A stretch of DNA of 64,000 bases. Source: Andrena cerasifolii (taxonomy: Eukaryota > Arthropoda > Insecta > Hymenoptera > Andrenidae). Below the pieces are notes generated by a model that was not told where the DNA came from, searched no databases, and saw only the letters and a program-made list of their open reading frames with translations. The stretch is from contig NC_135133.1 in assembly GCF_050908995.1 (NCBI RefSeq), forward strand, positions 8,846,001-8,910,000. Direction: 5' to 3'. The position numbers were made by a program, and so were the translations under genes. This document shows positions 33,195-45,989 of this stretch, piece by piece (the first letter of the stretch is position 1; the number at the start of each line of letters is the position of its first letter).

Positions 33195-33624
33195 ACAAGC
33201 AATGATCTCCAAACCTGAAATTTGAAAAATTATAGAACTTTGGAGATATGTAGACGACATATAGGTATGTATTGCGCAATTTTTTTGCCGCCCAAATCCA
33301 CTCTAAGTGGGTAAAATTGACCTCTGAAAATCCGGCTATTTTCCGATTTTTGGTTTATAACTCGCGAACTGTGAGAGATGGGAAACAAGTTTTCAGGTAA
33401 AAATTACTTCTTTTAATTATAACTATCATTTGGTAGCATGCACTTCTTACAGTTCGCGAGTTACAATACAAACTCGGAAAACAGCCGAATTTTCAGGGGT
33501 GGATTTCACCCCCTCAGAGTGAATTTGGGCAGTAAATAAAGTAGCGTAATACATATCTATATATCGTCTACATATCCCCAGTTTTATAATTTTTTGAATT
33601 TCCGCGCTGAGGATCTTCCCTTGT
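33195..33624. mobile_element. Foldback element, ACAAG ends
   Basis: The arms pair over about 160 bp. The left arm shows GGAGATATGTAGACGACATA and the right arm, reverse-complemented, GGGGATATGTAGACGATATA. Both then carry CCCAAATYCACTCT and AACTCGCGAACTGTRAGA. The ends ACAAGCAATGATC and ACAAGGGAAGATC are imperfect copies and resemble the ends of 29332-29774. Non-coding. Confidence 0.75.
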
Positions 33625-33663
33625 TAGGTATCTAACAGAGGGTAATAGGATAAAGTACTTTAA

Positions 33664-33855
33664 CCCTTTCGCCAACCCCTTCGGGTGAGTATAGTCACCC
33701 ACCGCTGACCGCTCGCTGCATGCTAAGCGTGACTATAATCACTTATCGTTACGCTAATGGAATAGTTAATAAAATAATAAGGATATAGTAATAATGATAA
33801 CTCAAGCGGTTCTGTGTAATAATTTGAAAAAGTGGTCACTACCTTCGCGAAAGGG
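33664..33855. mobile_element. piggyBac-like MITE (TTAA-CCCTTTCGC ends)
   Basis: TTAA-CCCTTTCGCCAACC at the left and, reverse-complemented, TTAA-CCCTTTCGCGAAGG at the right, with TTAA at 33660-33663 and 33856-33859. The CCC next to TTAA fits piggyBac-type ends. It is 192 bp and non-coding. Confidence 0.7.
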
Positions 33856-34651
33856 TTAAATATTCCTCGAAATACTAATTCTCAAAACTGTCAGTCTTCA
33901 CGGAACGAAATTATGAATGGTGAGCTTGGTGTTACTTGGATCGACGTTTCGGCAAAAGATTTCCAACCTACAACACACTTCGCAGCACACTTCGCGATCA
34001 TAGTCCCTCTTATTTCAGTTTGTGATCCTGAGGAAACGCTCTGCATCCCCATCAACACCCTGCGCAGCAATCGGTGCTGGGCGATTCACGCCGTAAATCG
34101 CAAGCAGAACGCAGAAACCAGAGGAGGAGCACGTCGAACGTGAATCTATAGGCGTGCTCCTCCCCTTCCGTTCTCACGAAGTCGAAACCACGCTTCGCTA
34201 CGCCCCCGCCTCGGTCGCGTGGGTGCGACGACTGTATTCGGGGCGATACGAGCGATCGCTAAACGAAGCAGCAATCTGGCAATCTATGCGCTGAAGGCAG
34301 AGCGACGCAGGTGCGGTTACTAAATTACTGCAACGTGTTCGCGCGATCAGCGTCATTCCAAAAGCGTGGATGCAGTGAACAACTCGAGATATCGTATGCA
34401 GAGTATATGTACACGTGTTCTCGCGTGTCTGCACGGTGTACGGGGCGTGGGAAGATCGTGGGTCAGACCGGGGCAGGGTGATTCCCCGGGCAAAAATAAA
34501 TCAAGGTTTTCTTGCGCCAAGCTTCATCCCCTTAGAGAAACAATGCCCCAAGCCCTAAAAATTTACGTGTATCTACATCGACAAGTAGTATCCGAGTATG
34601 TAGATACCAAAATCTATTTGGACGCTACTGTGTACCAAATAAATAAAAATC

Positions 34652-34836
34652 CAGTGTTTATTCGCTAAGAGCTCGGTTTAGTCTACACGTTAAGAGCTCG
34701 GCGCAATCCCCACCGCTTCTGGCTCACTCCTGCCCTGCGAAGGCGGGAGACGAAGCCAGAAACGATCGCTCGGAATCGTGCCTCCTCTATGTTAAATGCT
34801 CACCGCCGGTCCTGAGCTCTTAGCGAATAACTACTG
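34652..34836. mobile_element. pogo-like MITE
   Basis: The left end is CAGTGTTTATTCGCTAAGAG and the right end, reverse-complemented, is CAGTAGTTATTCGCTAAGAG followed by CTC. A TA lies beside the right end. The CAGT...TCGCTAA ends fit the pogo/Tigger group of Tc1/mariner elements. It is 185 bp with a GC-rich interior. Confidence 0.65.
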
Positions 34837-34839
34837 TAT

Positions 34840-37800
34840 TCATGATTCACAAGGATACCTCTCAAATAAACAGTTGAACCATCATTTCCTAGAAGTCTGG
34901 CGCGGGAAAACTTGTTGCACATTTTCGACTGATTTTTGCACGCAGAATCGGTCTGCACCAACGCACCACGCCTCGTACACAGCTCTACGAGGAAAGGAGG
35001 TAGAAGTGAGAGTCGCGTGTTCGCCCTCGTAATTCAGCGTTTAAAGAAGCCCTCTTCGGGGAAGGCGTATGTAATATCTGTTCTGATTGGTCGACCTGTA
35101 ATGTCGAAGTCTGGGGCTCTGCAACGACATCGCATGGCAAGGGCCTGGCCGACCTGCAAAAGATACACACAACATTTTTTCTCCCCCTCGTGCCTCGACG
35201 GCTGAGTAAAAAGTGGTGAGTTGGTGGGAGTTGTCTCGGTGACGCTGTGTCCTGAAAATTTTCTCGAGACTTTAGGTATTAAAAGAATCATCGGGCTCGA
35301 TATCGATACCGATTACCAAAATAAACCCCTACTTTTTTTTAGTACTTTTTAGTATTTTCCTCGGTTTTTGCTTCTTCCTTTCAACACTCTCCCTTTTCGT
35401 CGCGTTGTTTTCACTCCTTTCGACTTTCGACACCTTAACCCGTCGTCCACGGCATAATTAGTTGACCGTAGTCGCGCGAGCTGGTCGTTTAATGAAGTTC
35501 AACGCTCCGCGAGCAAGGATACATTAATCTGAGAGCTTCGCAGACTATGGCGCAGCGGCTGAGGGGCAGAGAGTTGCGCCGTGAAGTTGATTCGGTAAAT
35601 ATTTGCAGGGGCTAAATGGTGGAAACGATTAAGCACCGTCACCGTCGTTTTTCCATCCCAGCTGGGAGGATTTTTAGAGATGGGAATAACGATGTTCAAT
35701 GCTAATGATGTTAGTTTCCCGGGGTTAGCTCGTTTATATTGATTTTATTAGTGTCCATGGTGTTTAATTCGCGTCGATTTAAATTTCTATTTATTCGTGC
35801 TCGTCTAGCATTTATTTCGAAATCAAACTTCTCAAGACTTCCAACAACAACCAAGTCGAATTTATTTAACAAATGCAACCGAGGTGGGCAGAATCTAATT
35901 TTCAGACTTAGCTAATATTTGTTCGAGTGCCTGTTCAGATCTGTCTTGCCATTGCAAGCATTCCTCGAAGGAAACCGCTAAACGCATATTATTAGTCGTT
36001 TAAAAAAAAGACAGACTACCCATTGAGTAACTTGAAAAACGCGCGACTTGGGCAGGCGTAATAAAACTTTGGTTTTCTCCCAATACGCTCTTCCGATTAC
36101 ATTATTCCCGACCCTAAAGGGATTTGCGAATCTCTGTACCTGTCCAAAAATACCCTTCGAGGAACGTGATCAATTTTCACCTCAGCGTATTACAGAGCCT
36201 CTTCCCCAGAAACCCTATACACCAAGAATATAAAATCGCAGCTTAAAAGTACCTACGGCTTCAACATTTACCAGGCAAACGTAATATCGCTTAATTAAAC
36301 GTTACATCTCGCTCTCCTTGCGGCAGCTCAAACATGAAATTGTCATAAAGACGACCGCCATCTCCGTTCGCAGCATCGAAATTAATCCCGCACATTTCCA
36401 AACATTACACAATCGAATCTCCAGCTCGAAACAAATAATCCCCGTGATTATAACATCCCAGCTGTTATTTGCATCGAGCGTTGCCCTGATTCCGCGGAAC
36501 GCGCGGGGATAGGTACGTCGAAACGTTGTCGAACGGAACATTCGGGAGAACATTGATTTTAATAACCGTACGTATTCATCCCGCGGGTGATTAAACATCG
36601 GCGGGTGTAGCCGTTCCGCGAAATCCGCGGGGCGGACTTTCGGCGGGCCATGTGCATGCCAGGCGGCCGTAATCTTTGCGAAATCGATTTAGCGCGGATC
36701 GCGTTATGACGTTAACCACGCTCAGGCGAGCTTGACGTGCCGGGGAGTACGGAATTATCGTCATAAAAGGAGCCAGTCGCCGCGTGACTCCCTTTAAGGG
36801 GAGGAAGTCGGCGGTCGGTCTATTTTAAATCCATTCGTATGCTAATTTCGACCGGTCATTAAGTTGGGGAAACGCTACCAGGGGCTTGACGGGGATAAAG
36901 TGGCTTGATGAAGGTAATTTGATAATTGATCTCGAGGAATAAGATAAATTCCCTGGCTCGGGAGCTGCTGGAACTTTCAGAACCCCTGGAATATATTTAC
37001 AAATTTAACGACGTCGGAGCGTTCGCTTTTGAGCTGCCGAATCCTTTTCAGAGAGTGAATATTCAATTTCTGGGTATTTGTTGAAGGTATTTTGTTGAGT
37101 TTCAAATGTTTCACCTTTGAACGATCGTAGAAGTGGAAATTCTTAGGGGAGATTTTGAATTTTCTTTGTTACCCTCGGGGTGCTTTATTCTTTAACGATG
37201 ATGGGGGTGGAATAAGTCATTCCTTAGAATTCCTGTGGGATATCTGCGTCGAAATAAACATATAGGGGTGAAGTATGATACCGTGTCTCCGTGAAATGAA
37301 AGATAAATAAAACAGAGATGCGCAAAAATTTTATTTGAATACAACTTCCGAATAACCAATAACAGTTTAGAAAAAAAACATTCCTCGTGTGTCGAATAAA
37401 ATTAACCCGGGTTAATCTCAGTTAGAGTTAAATTTGGAAAAAATTATTCGAAGCTGAAGTTGAAAGGCTCGGCGAATAAAAGAATTAATTTTATTCGTCG
37501 AATAGTCTAAAGTTAAAGTAGCTTTTACCCGATCCGTTATTTAAATACTTTTTTATTTAGTTAGTGTCCAACTGTGAAATAAAATGGGCAGAGTGCGTAA
37601 AACAGACGCAAATTATTTCGCTCTCACCGAATATCCGCTTTCCGAGAAAACACGGTTAAATGTTTAACAAGCGTCGACGGTATAGAATGCAAACACTGTT
37701 ACCGTCAAATATAAATACGAATGTTCAACAATATTAATAAAAGCCCACGAGTTTTCGAGTTTTCCAATACGCTCGGATATATTCCGTTGAATAATTATAC

Positions 37801-40800
37801 GCGTCACGTCCACGTTTTTTAATCCCCATTAATTTCAGCATCGTGTTCCTAACGAAACGAATTTCATTAATATAATCTTGACAATTTGCGCTGCCGTTTG
37901 TATAATGGCAATGAATTAAGCGAGACGGCGCTCGTTAATATACAGCGCAGCGGACGAAAATCGATTATGATTCGCGGGCATGTAAAGTTTGCAATTCCAA
38001 TGGAATTCTTGGAAAATAACCACCGGCCGCGATCGCGAAGATTCTTTTGCTTGGATAGCGCGTGGGGATGCATCGACAGAGTGCTTCAGGGAATGAAATA
38101 ACTTCCAGGAAAGGTGCAGTCTGCTACGTAGAACATAAATCAGGGGCTCTCGAGTCGCGGTTGGAAATAGTCCGCGATGCAAGACGGAAGACGATGAGTA
38201 AGAGGTGTTGCAAACTACTTACACTAGAGGCGCTAAAATATAAATACTAATAATTACAAAATAAAATAAAATAAAATAAAATACAAAACACATAATGTAG
38301 GCGAAAGGTGTAGATTTCTCAGAGTGGTCGTGAATTATTGACTCGTACTACTTGCCTGTATTTATTCCTATGTATTACCCATTTCTACCACTGTATACAG
38401 AACCCCACAACGATATTACCATTTCCCACGTATAAAATACAGCACTAAATTTATAAAATCACCGTTATGTCATAAACAATCCCCGTATTCGCATGAACTA
38501 AAATAAAAGTTACAAAAACCGATCACCGATGAACTCACCCACCTCGAGCACATTTAACGTAACACAGAACGGGGAATTTCTCAGCGAACAAAATTTTCCA
38601 AATTGTTAAGCTGGCGATATGGCGAGCAAAGTGTGTACGGGGGCGCTATTTGCCCCCCGGCAGGAGATTATTTAATATGGAAAGTGGAAGGCAGTTATGC
38701 GACGCGAAAAGAAGGAGCGACAAGAAACTCCGTACAGAAGAAACAGCGAGGAAACCGACTTGGGGAAAACATTTACGAAATTCACATCTCGTCCCGCTGT
38801 ATTTTCATAAGTCGAGAAAGTTCCGCGCTGCCTGCAGCGGAAGAAAGTGTGACCCAGTAGAATTCGTATTCATCTCGAAGTTGGAGCGACCTTGAGGGGA
38901 AGTCTGACACCATAAAATTGGATAAATCACCCCTTCGCTGCCACTGGAGGTTGGATCTATGGTACTCCGGCGTCGATGTTTCGAATAAATTCTAAACTTA
39001 AGCGACGCACGAATCTATTTTTCCGCTGGCAGTCCAATCACATTGTGCCGGTTTTAAGTAACTTTGGAACATCCATTCAGACGTTAAATCCCTTCGTTCC
39101 CTTGTAAACATCATCCCTCGCGGCGCTGGGCGATATTCCGTTGCTCGACACGCACTCGATCGCGGCGGAGCGTGCTATTCACATGTGAATATTACATGGA
39201 CACGCGGATTACAGATAAAACTGTGTAGAATTTACTATCTCGCAATAAAATACGGCGCTAGGAGAATTTCGTTTCGAAGTGTTAGTTACACACGCGCAGA
39301 CTAAATTTCAAGTTTTCCTGAACGTATAAATACTTAACCCTTTAGTGCCGGCACCTAGATCCCGTTGAAGGAAAAATATCCCGCTTTCTTTTTATCGTAA
39401 AAAATGGTCTGAATTTTTTTCTTTTCTTCGGAAGTTAAAATCCATAAAACAAACGAATACAGTCTACCCTTCTGCGATTGCGTTACAATCTTACATAGCT
39501 ATTGCAATGCAGTCGGCAGATTTTATATTCCGAAAGAAATATTGCACAGGTGTCCTGATGATCTTTCAATTTTTGCTCGATGTAATTTTAATTTCTGCCA
39601 TCAACGGCCTGAATTATTGAAGGATCCTATTGCGTGAGAGAAACATCAATGGCTGTAAATGAATTCCTCGGCGATACCAAATCCCAGGCCTCGGAATAAT
39701 GGAACGCTATGTGACAACGTAGTGTGATCCCAGTTAACGGGCACTGAAACGTCCACCTGTCATCCATAGAATATATTCGACGTTTCGTCGTGCGACATTA
39801 ATTTTCGTAACGATGCTCCGTGGCCAGGACACTGCACAAACGCTTTACTGGAAGCGCATAACGAGGGAGGCGCAAATCAACGCGAATCGACCGATCACCT
39901 GCAATTACTATCAGCCCCCACCGAGCTTTTTAAATCGGTCACCGCGAATCCCTAATAATTGGCGAATACACGACAAATATTAACTGTTGATATCGTATCG
40001 AATTCTTCAAGGAAATGCTTAGTGCTTTGTTAGGAAAAGGAAAGTGACAATCGCACCAACTGATTGCGAATGTTTTTTACACTACTAAACAAGTTTTGGT
40101 TGAAATATTTTTTTTGTGGATCGAATTGTTTGTAATTTGGAATCCACTGATCGAGAAATTTTATTATCGTCGAGTGTATATCTAGGTACAAATATCCTGG
40201 CTGGATGATCAATAGGAAAGGAAGAATTGAATTTTAAATCTTTTTCTATGAAATGTATTTTTAAGAAAATGGTGGGTTTCTGGAAACGAGAGGGAAATAT
40301 ATGAAATATCCAGTTTGTGCACTAACTCTCCAGTATTAAAATTTGACTTCCCCTTTTTGAAATATATCCACCACGTATCTGCACAATAATTCAAAGATTA
40401 GATCACGATATTACCCTAATTAGAGTATAATATTACAGTAGCTTAATATCTTTTATCATACAGCAGCAAATAACCTCGCAGAGATAAACTAATCTGCAGA
40501 AGCGAAAGGGAATAATTGTTTACACGTGCATCCTCCACAAAAGTCGTTTTAACAGAAGCACCCGAGCTGCCAGAAATTATACGATCATTCGCTAAAAGAG
40601 ACATTAATTTCACACGCGATGCGTATCGGAAAATCGATTCGACGGTGGTTCGTTAAACCGCTTACGAATAACGACTTTAATTATGCAAACTGCTGGGATG
40701 GTCGTCGCGCACACCGTAATTCACTGAAAATTGTAAACCCGCGACAAACGATCATGGCGACCAGCACGCCAACGTGACAGAACTCGAAACGCCAAACAGT

Positions 40801-43800
40801 TTTCGCGAATCCCGGGGATGCAGATCGCTGTAATTTGTTTTGTCGTCGAGCTGCAACAGTTCCCCGCGAACGGTTCACCTCCGCGCTCAAGCATGACGTG
40901 GGAAATTCTAGTGGCCAGGTGAGCTTTGACTGGGAAGATTAATGACAGAGGAAAAACGACTACGGTTTTGGTGAAATAATCATTTTCGAGGTCGTTGGTG
41001 ACTTCCCAGTGATAAAATGATGGGACTTCATTTTTTATTTCAAACGTCTTTGAGAATTAATCGTTGGTGCGGTGGAACGGTACGTAAGAATAGAGGGTAC
41101 TTAAGAGTTGCTAAAAGTCAAAAATGACCTCGTCCTATTAGTATAAAATACTTTACTGAGACCTCAATTTGCTGGGTAAAAGTTTGAAATTTGGTACTGT
41201 ATGAAGTCAAGAGGTTAATTAACGTGCCAGGGAAAAATTGAGGTCCTGTTAAATATCAGTGGATTTTTACAGTCTATTAATATACTGAAAATGGCACCTT
41301 TGGAAGAGTACCATAAAATGGCATTACGAAATATGAATGTAACGTAAAATATCTGTATAAAAATGTTGTTTTGTGGTTGTCCAAATTACTCGGAGTCTGA
41401 TGGACACATGGACTTGAAATTTGGATTGTAGATTCTAGATATACTGTCTATCGTTCGTTTGTGCCCATTTTTCATTTTTGTACTCTGTCCTTATTTTATA
41501 TTAAAAAAAGAGGACTGAGAGGAAGACTGGTAAAAATGTAATTTTCAACTTCACATGGCATTTTTGCCACAAATTATTATTTTGCAAAAAGCCACGTTGG
41601 CGCAATAAGCAGTAGATTCTGGAATGTACTGTCAAAATTTGAAGTCGATGTATTTGGTAAATTCTAAGAAATAAAAACCCTAAATTCTGTTTTGCACGGA
41701 TCAAGTTGAACGATGAATAACTTCGAGCAAAATTAATATTTTGTACCTAATAATTTCTCTTCTATTTCATTAATAAATGATTTCATTAATAAATTGCAAT
41801 AAAGAAGGGATAACTGAACTCAATAAATTATAATATTTTCCTTACTTTCTGATCGAGCAAATTGGTCATCCCAGTTAAAGGGAATAGATATCTCATTAAA
41901 ACTTTAATACAGCACGAGTAATCTCAGTCATAACTAAAAGTATGAACTGCCAATCAGAAGAAAGTTTCTCACACGTCACGATTTTAATAAAAGTTGCAAA
42001 GTGAGTGCAAACCTTTGGCCAACAGCGTGGATTATAAATTCATCTTTCGGTGACTACTGCGATATCATAAAAATGAATGACGTCTTGGCAGAAACAGAAG
42101 AGTCATCAGAGTGACGAACAGACCGAGATAGTCTCTGGAGTAAATCGCAAAACTCGTTTGCGTGCACGTCGACTAGGAACGCCTTAATAAAATCCAGCCT
42201 CAAAAGTAATCTGGAAAAAAACTCATCTGGCATGATTCTAAAAACTCATCTGGGAGACGGGCAGAAAATACGAAACGACTCTAGTTTCTCTGAGGCTGTT
42301 GGATGATCAGACGGATGAAATTGCGTTTCCTTCAGCGCGAGCAGTTGGCCATGAACATTAAAAGAAACGAACATCTGAATGTCCCACCTTGAATTCGATT
42401 TTTCAAAATTTCAAAGTCACCTCAATTCTCTCATATTAAATGGAGCCTATACTTTCCAAGCAGAAACAAAATAGGAGCAATGGCTGAAATCGGATAAAGT
42501 GTCCTTCTTTAATTAAAAGCAAGTAGCTTTTATGCGTGGGAGGTAATTGAAAATTCATCTGTCAGCGTTGATGTTAATGAATCATTTTTCTGCATCTCAC
42601 TTCCAATCCTGGCACGTGAAATTTGTTCACAGTTACTATTCAATCTCTGTTTCCGTGGGGAAGGTGTGCAAAACGAAGGGCAAAATATTTTCAGCGATCT
42701 ATGTATATTCACGTCGCAATAAACAATATTGCCTGCGGTGCCGACTGCTGGAACGCATTTCTAACGAAACAGGAAATTGTCCACGAGCGGAATTTCAGCG
42801 CGATTCGACGGCAATCTAGATCAATTTTTCGCTATCATGTCGACATTTTCCACGTGGAAATAGTAGCATCGACAGGATCAAATGGTGCAAACTCCGCCGA
42901 GCTGCGAACACATTCGAAAGCAGATGCGTTCCATTTTCCCACGCAAGTGATTCGAAAACATGGCTCCTCCGCGGGAAGATCGCTTCCTCTTCGTAAATAT
43001 CAATTTTTCTCTGGCGCACACCGTTTTATGTCACTTCGAATATCTTGGACCTGCTTCTGATGTTTACGATGCCATTGATCCACAGGTGGCCTCTAAATAC
43101 GGAGGACGAGGCTAGTAAAACGTTTCCAAATTCTAAAGATTATTCTGAGAACTCATTCTGCGGGCTAATTTTTCTTGGAAATTGTTGGCAGTTTATTATT
43201 GAGCACTAATCCTGATTATATTTCAAAAGTCATCATCCGATGTTAATAGCTCCTAATTTTTTTAATTTCAAGTATATGTCAGTGATATTTTGACACTTCA
43301 ATAGAAGAGCCGCACGAAATTTATTGTCCATAAAACATGAATAAGTATACCCTTCGAGCACGTGGAACAAAATTGTGTCGATGTTTTTATGTAATAATTC
43401 GTCGGTGGTATTAACGCAACATAAATTTAGACGAAAGTGTAGAGACTTCTTTCTTTGGGGCTATTTGGAGGCATTTGTTTACGCGAATAGCTCACAGACT
43501 TTACAACAATTAAACGACAACATTCAACACGAAATCTAAAATCAAAGCCCACAAATTCTTCGCAATACCACGGAAAATGCAATAAAAATGCATAAAATGC
43601 AAGTCCAAATTTGCATGATGTCGTAAAATTTATAAGTCTCAATAAATTGTGCCACAAAAAAAACGCCACGTTGCTTCAGTTAAACTCAAAGCTATAGACT
43701 AAGAAAATCGAATGATGGCTTTTGCGCCACCTTTTATGTACGTACAAGAAATTTATAACGACAGGTTATTTCATATTTTAGCACCGTAAAATTTCCAAAC

Positions 43801-45655
43801 TCTGTAGCTTCTAAACTGAACACGAAATTGCATCAAACTCTGTAATTTTCAAATTTAATCGAACCTTTAAAATCCCACAGTATGCTTCCAAGCTTCTTTG
43901 TACAAGGAAACTATTCAGCAGCATAATGTTGCTACCGTAATTTATTTCGATTTTCTATCTTCGGTATATTTTTATTTCTCGCTGTTTATCTTTCATTTTT
44001 AAGAACCCGCACCAGTCGCAGAAATAATATAATATGCCCCGCTTCTGTCCCCTTCTTTGTACGTGCTGGATTAAAATGCCAGCAGCTCGTTAAAATTTCT
44101 GAAATTAGTGTGGACTACAATCAGAATTCTTTGAAAGCCACGGGTTCCCGCGTTCTTCGGCCACGTCTGAACGATCACGCGGTTGCCACGGAACACTTTG
44201 CGGTGGAAGCGAAATTATAGAGTGCGGGACAATTGTTCAGCCCCGACTGTTCGGAAGAAGTTCGCTTGCATAAAAAGGGGCCAGAAGCGGTGCAGCCAGT
44301 GATCAATAGCTGCAGCAGGCTTGGTGCATTTTGCTTCCATGCATTACTAACGCATCTATGGTTGGGCGTGGGCGCTGGCAGAAATATAAAATTTTAATCA
44401 AGGGACACAGCTTTGTAAAGCTTGAAACGCGGGTGGGGAGGGCGGGTATCGCACGCGCTGCGAGTTTATTCAAATCGATATTGAAATGTTTCGATAAAAC
44501 GTGTCCCGTGTTTCGTACTGTCGGTTCCTGTAACTCTGAATGACAGCTTCTGCTTTATCACAGCCTGCGAGTCTGGGGAACACGGAGCTTGCAGGAAAAT
44601 ATCGAAAATAAATGGGAACGAAACCTAAGACAAGATTTTTAGTGTTGCTACTAAGCGCTTCAATTGTAGGAGCTAATATTTAAAAACAATTACATTTCCA
44701 ACACCACAGAGTTCTAAAATTCTATCTCCAAAGCACGAGCCATGCCAAACACAAAAAATCAACAGCTCCCTGCCTAACCCTTCCCCATTTTCTCGCCAAC
44801 GTCCCAACAACCATCCCAAAGTGATTCCTCAAAAAAAAAGAGAAGAGGAGAACTAACGCGAAGACGCAAGCTTCCCAGCACGAAGGGTTGCAGATGCAGC
44901 TTGCGGAAGCGTGCAAGGATCGAGCAAACAAAGCACGAGGCCAGGGTTTTCCGCGCGGTTAAGCCACGTAGGAGCTCGCGCCGGGGAATGAACTGCGTTT
45001 TCCAATCGAGCTGAGGGAAGTTTCGAAAGGCTGGGCGCGAAGCAAAGGAGAGGAGGAACTCGCGTGGCCCAGTGCACAGTGACACGAGGAGAAGAGGAGA
45101 ATGACACGCGCTGTTGCTCGACGGCGAACAAAAGGGGGTATCCCCATAGCAACCACCGCTGGGGAAAAGGTTGCTCGCACAACGTCACGGGGGACTGAGG
45201 GAGCTGGGGACGAGAGCAGGGAAGAAAGGAGAGAAGGGATCCCCGAAATTCTCCTGGGTGGCGGAAGCTGCACTGGCGTCCCTTTCCTTCCTGCCTTCCT
45301 TCGTTGCTTCCCGAGAAAAAAATGTAGGCGTGCCCGTGGATAAAGAGAACCGGGGAAACCAGGCCGACTAAATGAAAGATATCTGCGCGACGTCCGTGGA
45401 ATACGCTTCGGGAACTATTTATCTTGTTAGAGGAACAAGGGGGACGATGAGTGTTATGAAAATAGAAAACTGACGGTGAGAATGCGGAATACAGGGTTTT
45501 ATTATCGACTCGTAAGTGGTGGGCTCGAGACGTTGTACTGATAAGGGGAATTCGTTCACCCGAACAATCCGATTTTTTGTTTTAAACTGAGTAAGTTTGT
45601 AGGGGACGTCGATAGAATTATTAGGCAATTTTTCGTTTCCCCCCTTTTTCGGTTT
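34840..45655. other. Long stretch without recognisable genes
   Basis: About 10.8 kb. Short open frames occur on both strands without domains or splice partners. Simple repeats include (AAAAT)n near 38262-38282. A weakly paired inverted repeat may lie at about 41380-41665. GC-richer pockets are at 36450-36900 and 44850-45330. No gene is supported. Confidence 0.5.
38258..38284. repeat. (AAAAT)n simple repeat
   Basis: About five copies of AAAAT in tandem, in non-coding sequence. Confidence 0.9.
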
Positions 45656-45660
45656 TTCGG

Positions 45661-45988
45661 GGGTGAACACCCCGAAAAAGATAATGTGTGTGTTTTCTAG
45701 TTTCCTGTATACCTTGGAAACTATAGTGGATATAAAAAAATTATTACCATGAAAAGTTAACGGCTTTTTATGCCCTATACTACTATGTGATCGAGTTGTT
45801 TGAATTTTGTAGTGGGGAACGGTTTTTATTAGAACTAGAATTTTTTAACAATTTCATTGCACAGTTTTATGGGGCACAAACGTCGTTAAGTTTTCATTCT
45901 AATATTTTTTTTATATCTACTAGGTATAGCTTTCAAGATATACAGGGAAGTAGGAGATCACACGTTAACCTTTAAGGGGTGCTTTCTC
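45661..45988. mobile_element. Foldback element, ~328 bp
   Basis: The two arms align over about 110 bp: TTTCCTGTATACCTTGGAAAC at the left pairs with CTTCCCTGTATATCTTGAAA of the reverse-complemented right. Outside these, both carry ACCCCNNAAA; inside, both carry GATATAAAAAAA and AAGTTAACG-like sequence. The termini are not sharply defined and no target duplication could be assigned. Confidence 0.6.
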
Positions 45989-45989
45989 C

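Larger units (their letters stand above)
32593..34650. other. Non-coding flank or first intron with two foldback elements
   Basis: No exon is supported. This stretch contains foldbacks at 33195-33624 and 33664-33855 and a GC-richer stretch at about 34000-34450 that could be promoter or 5' UTR of the minus-strand gene. No TATA box or start site can be proved. Confidence 0.5.

Noticed and set aside
37401..37416. 16-bp perfect palindrome around CCCGGG
   Set aside because: About one such palindrome is expected by chance in a window of this size, and nothing else marks it as a site.
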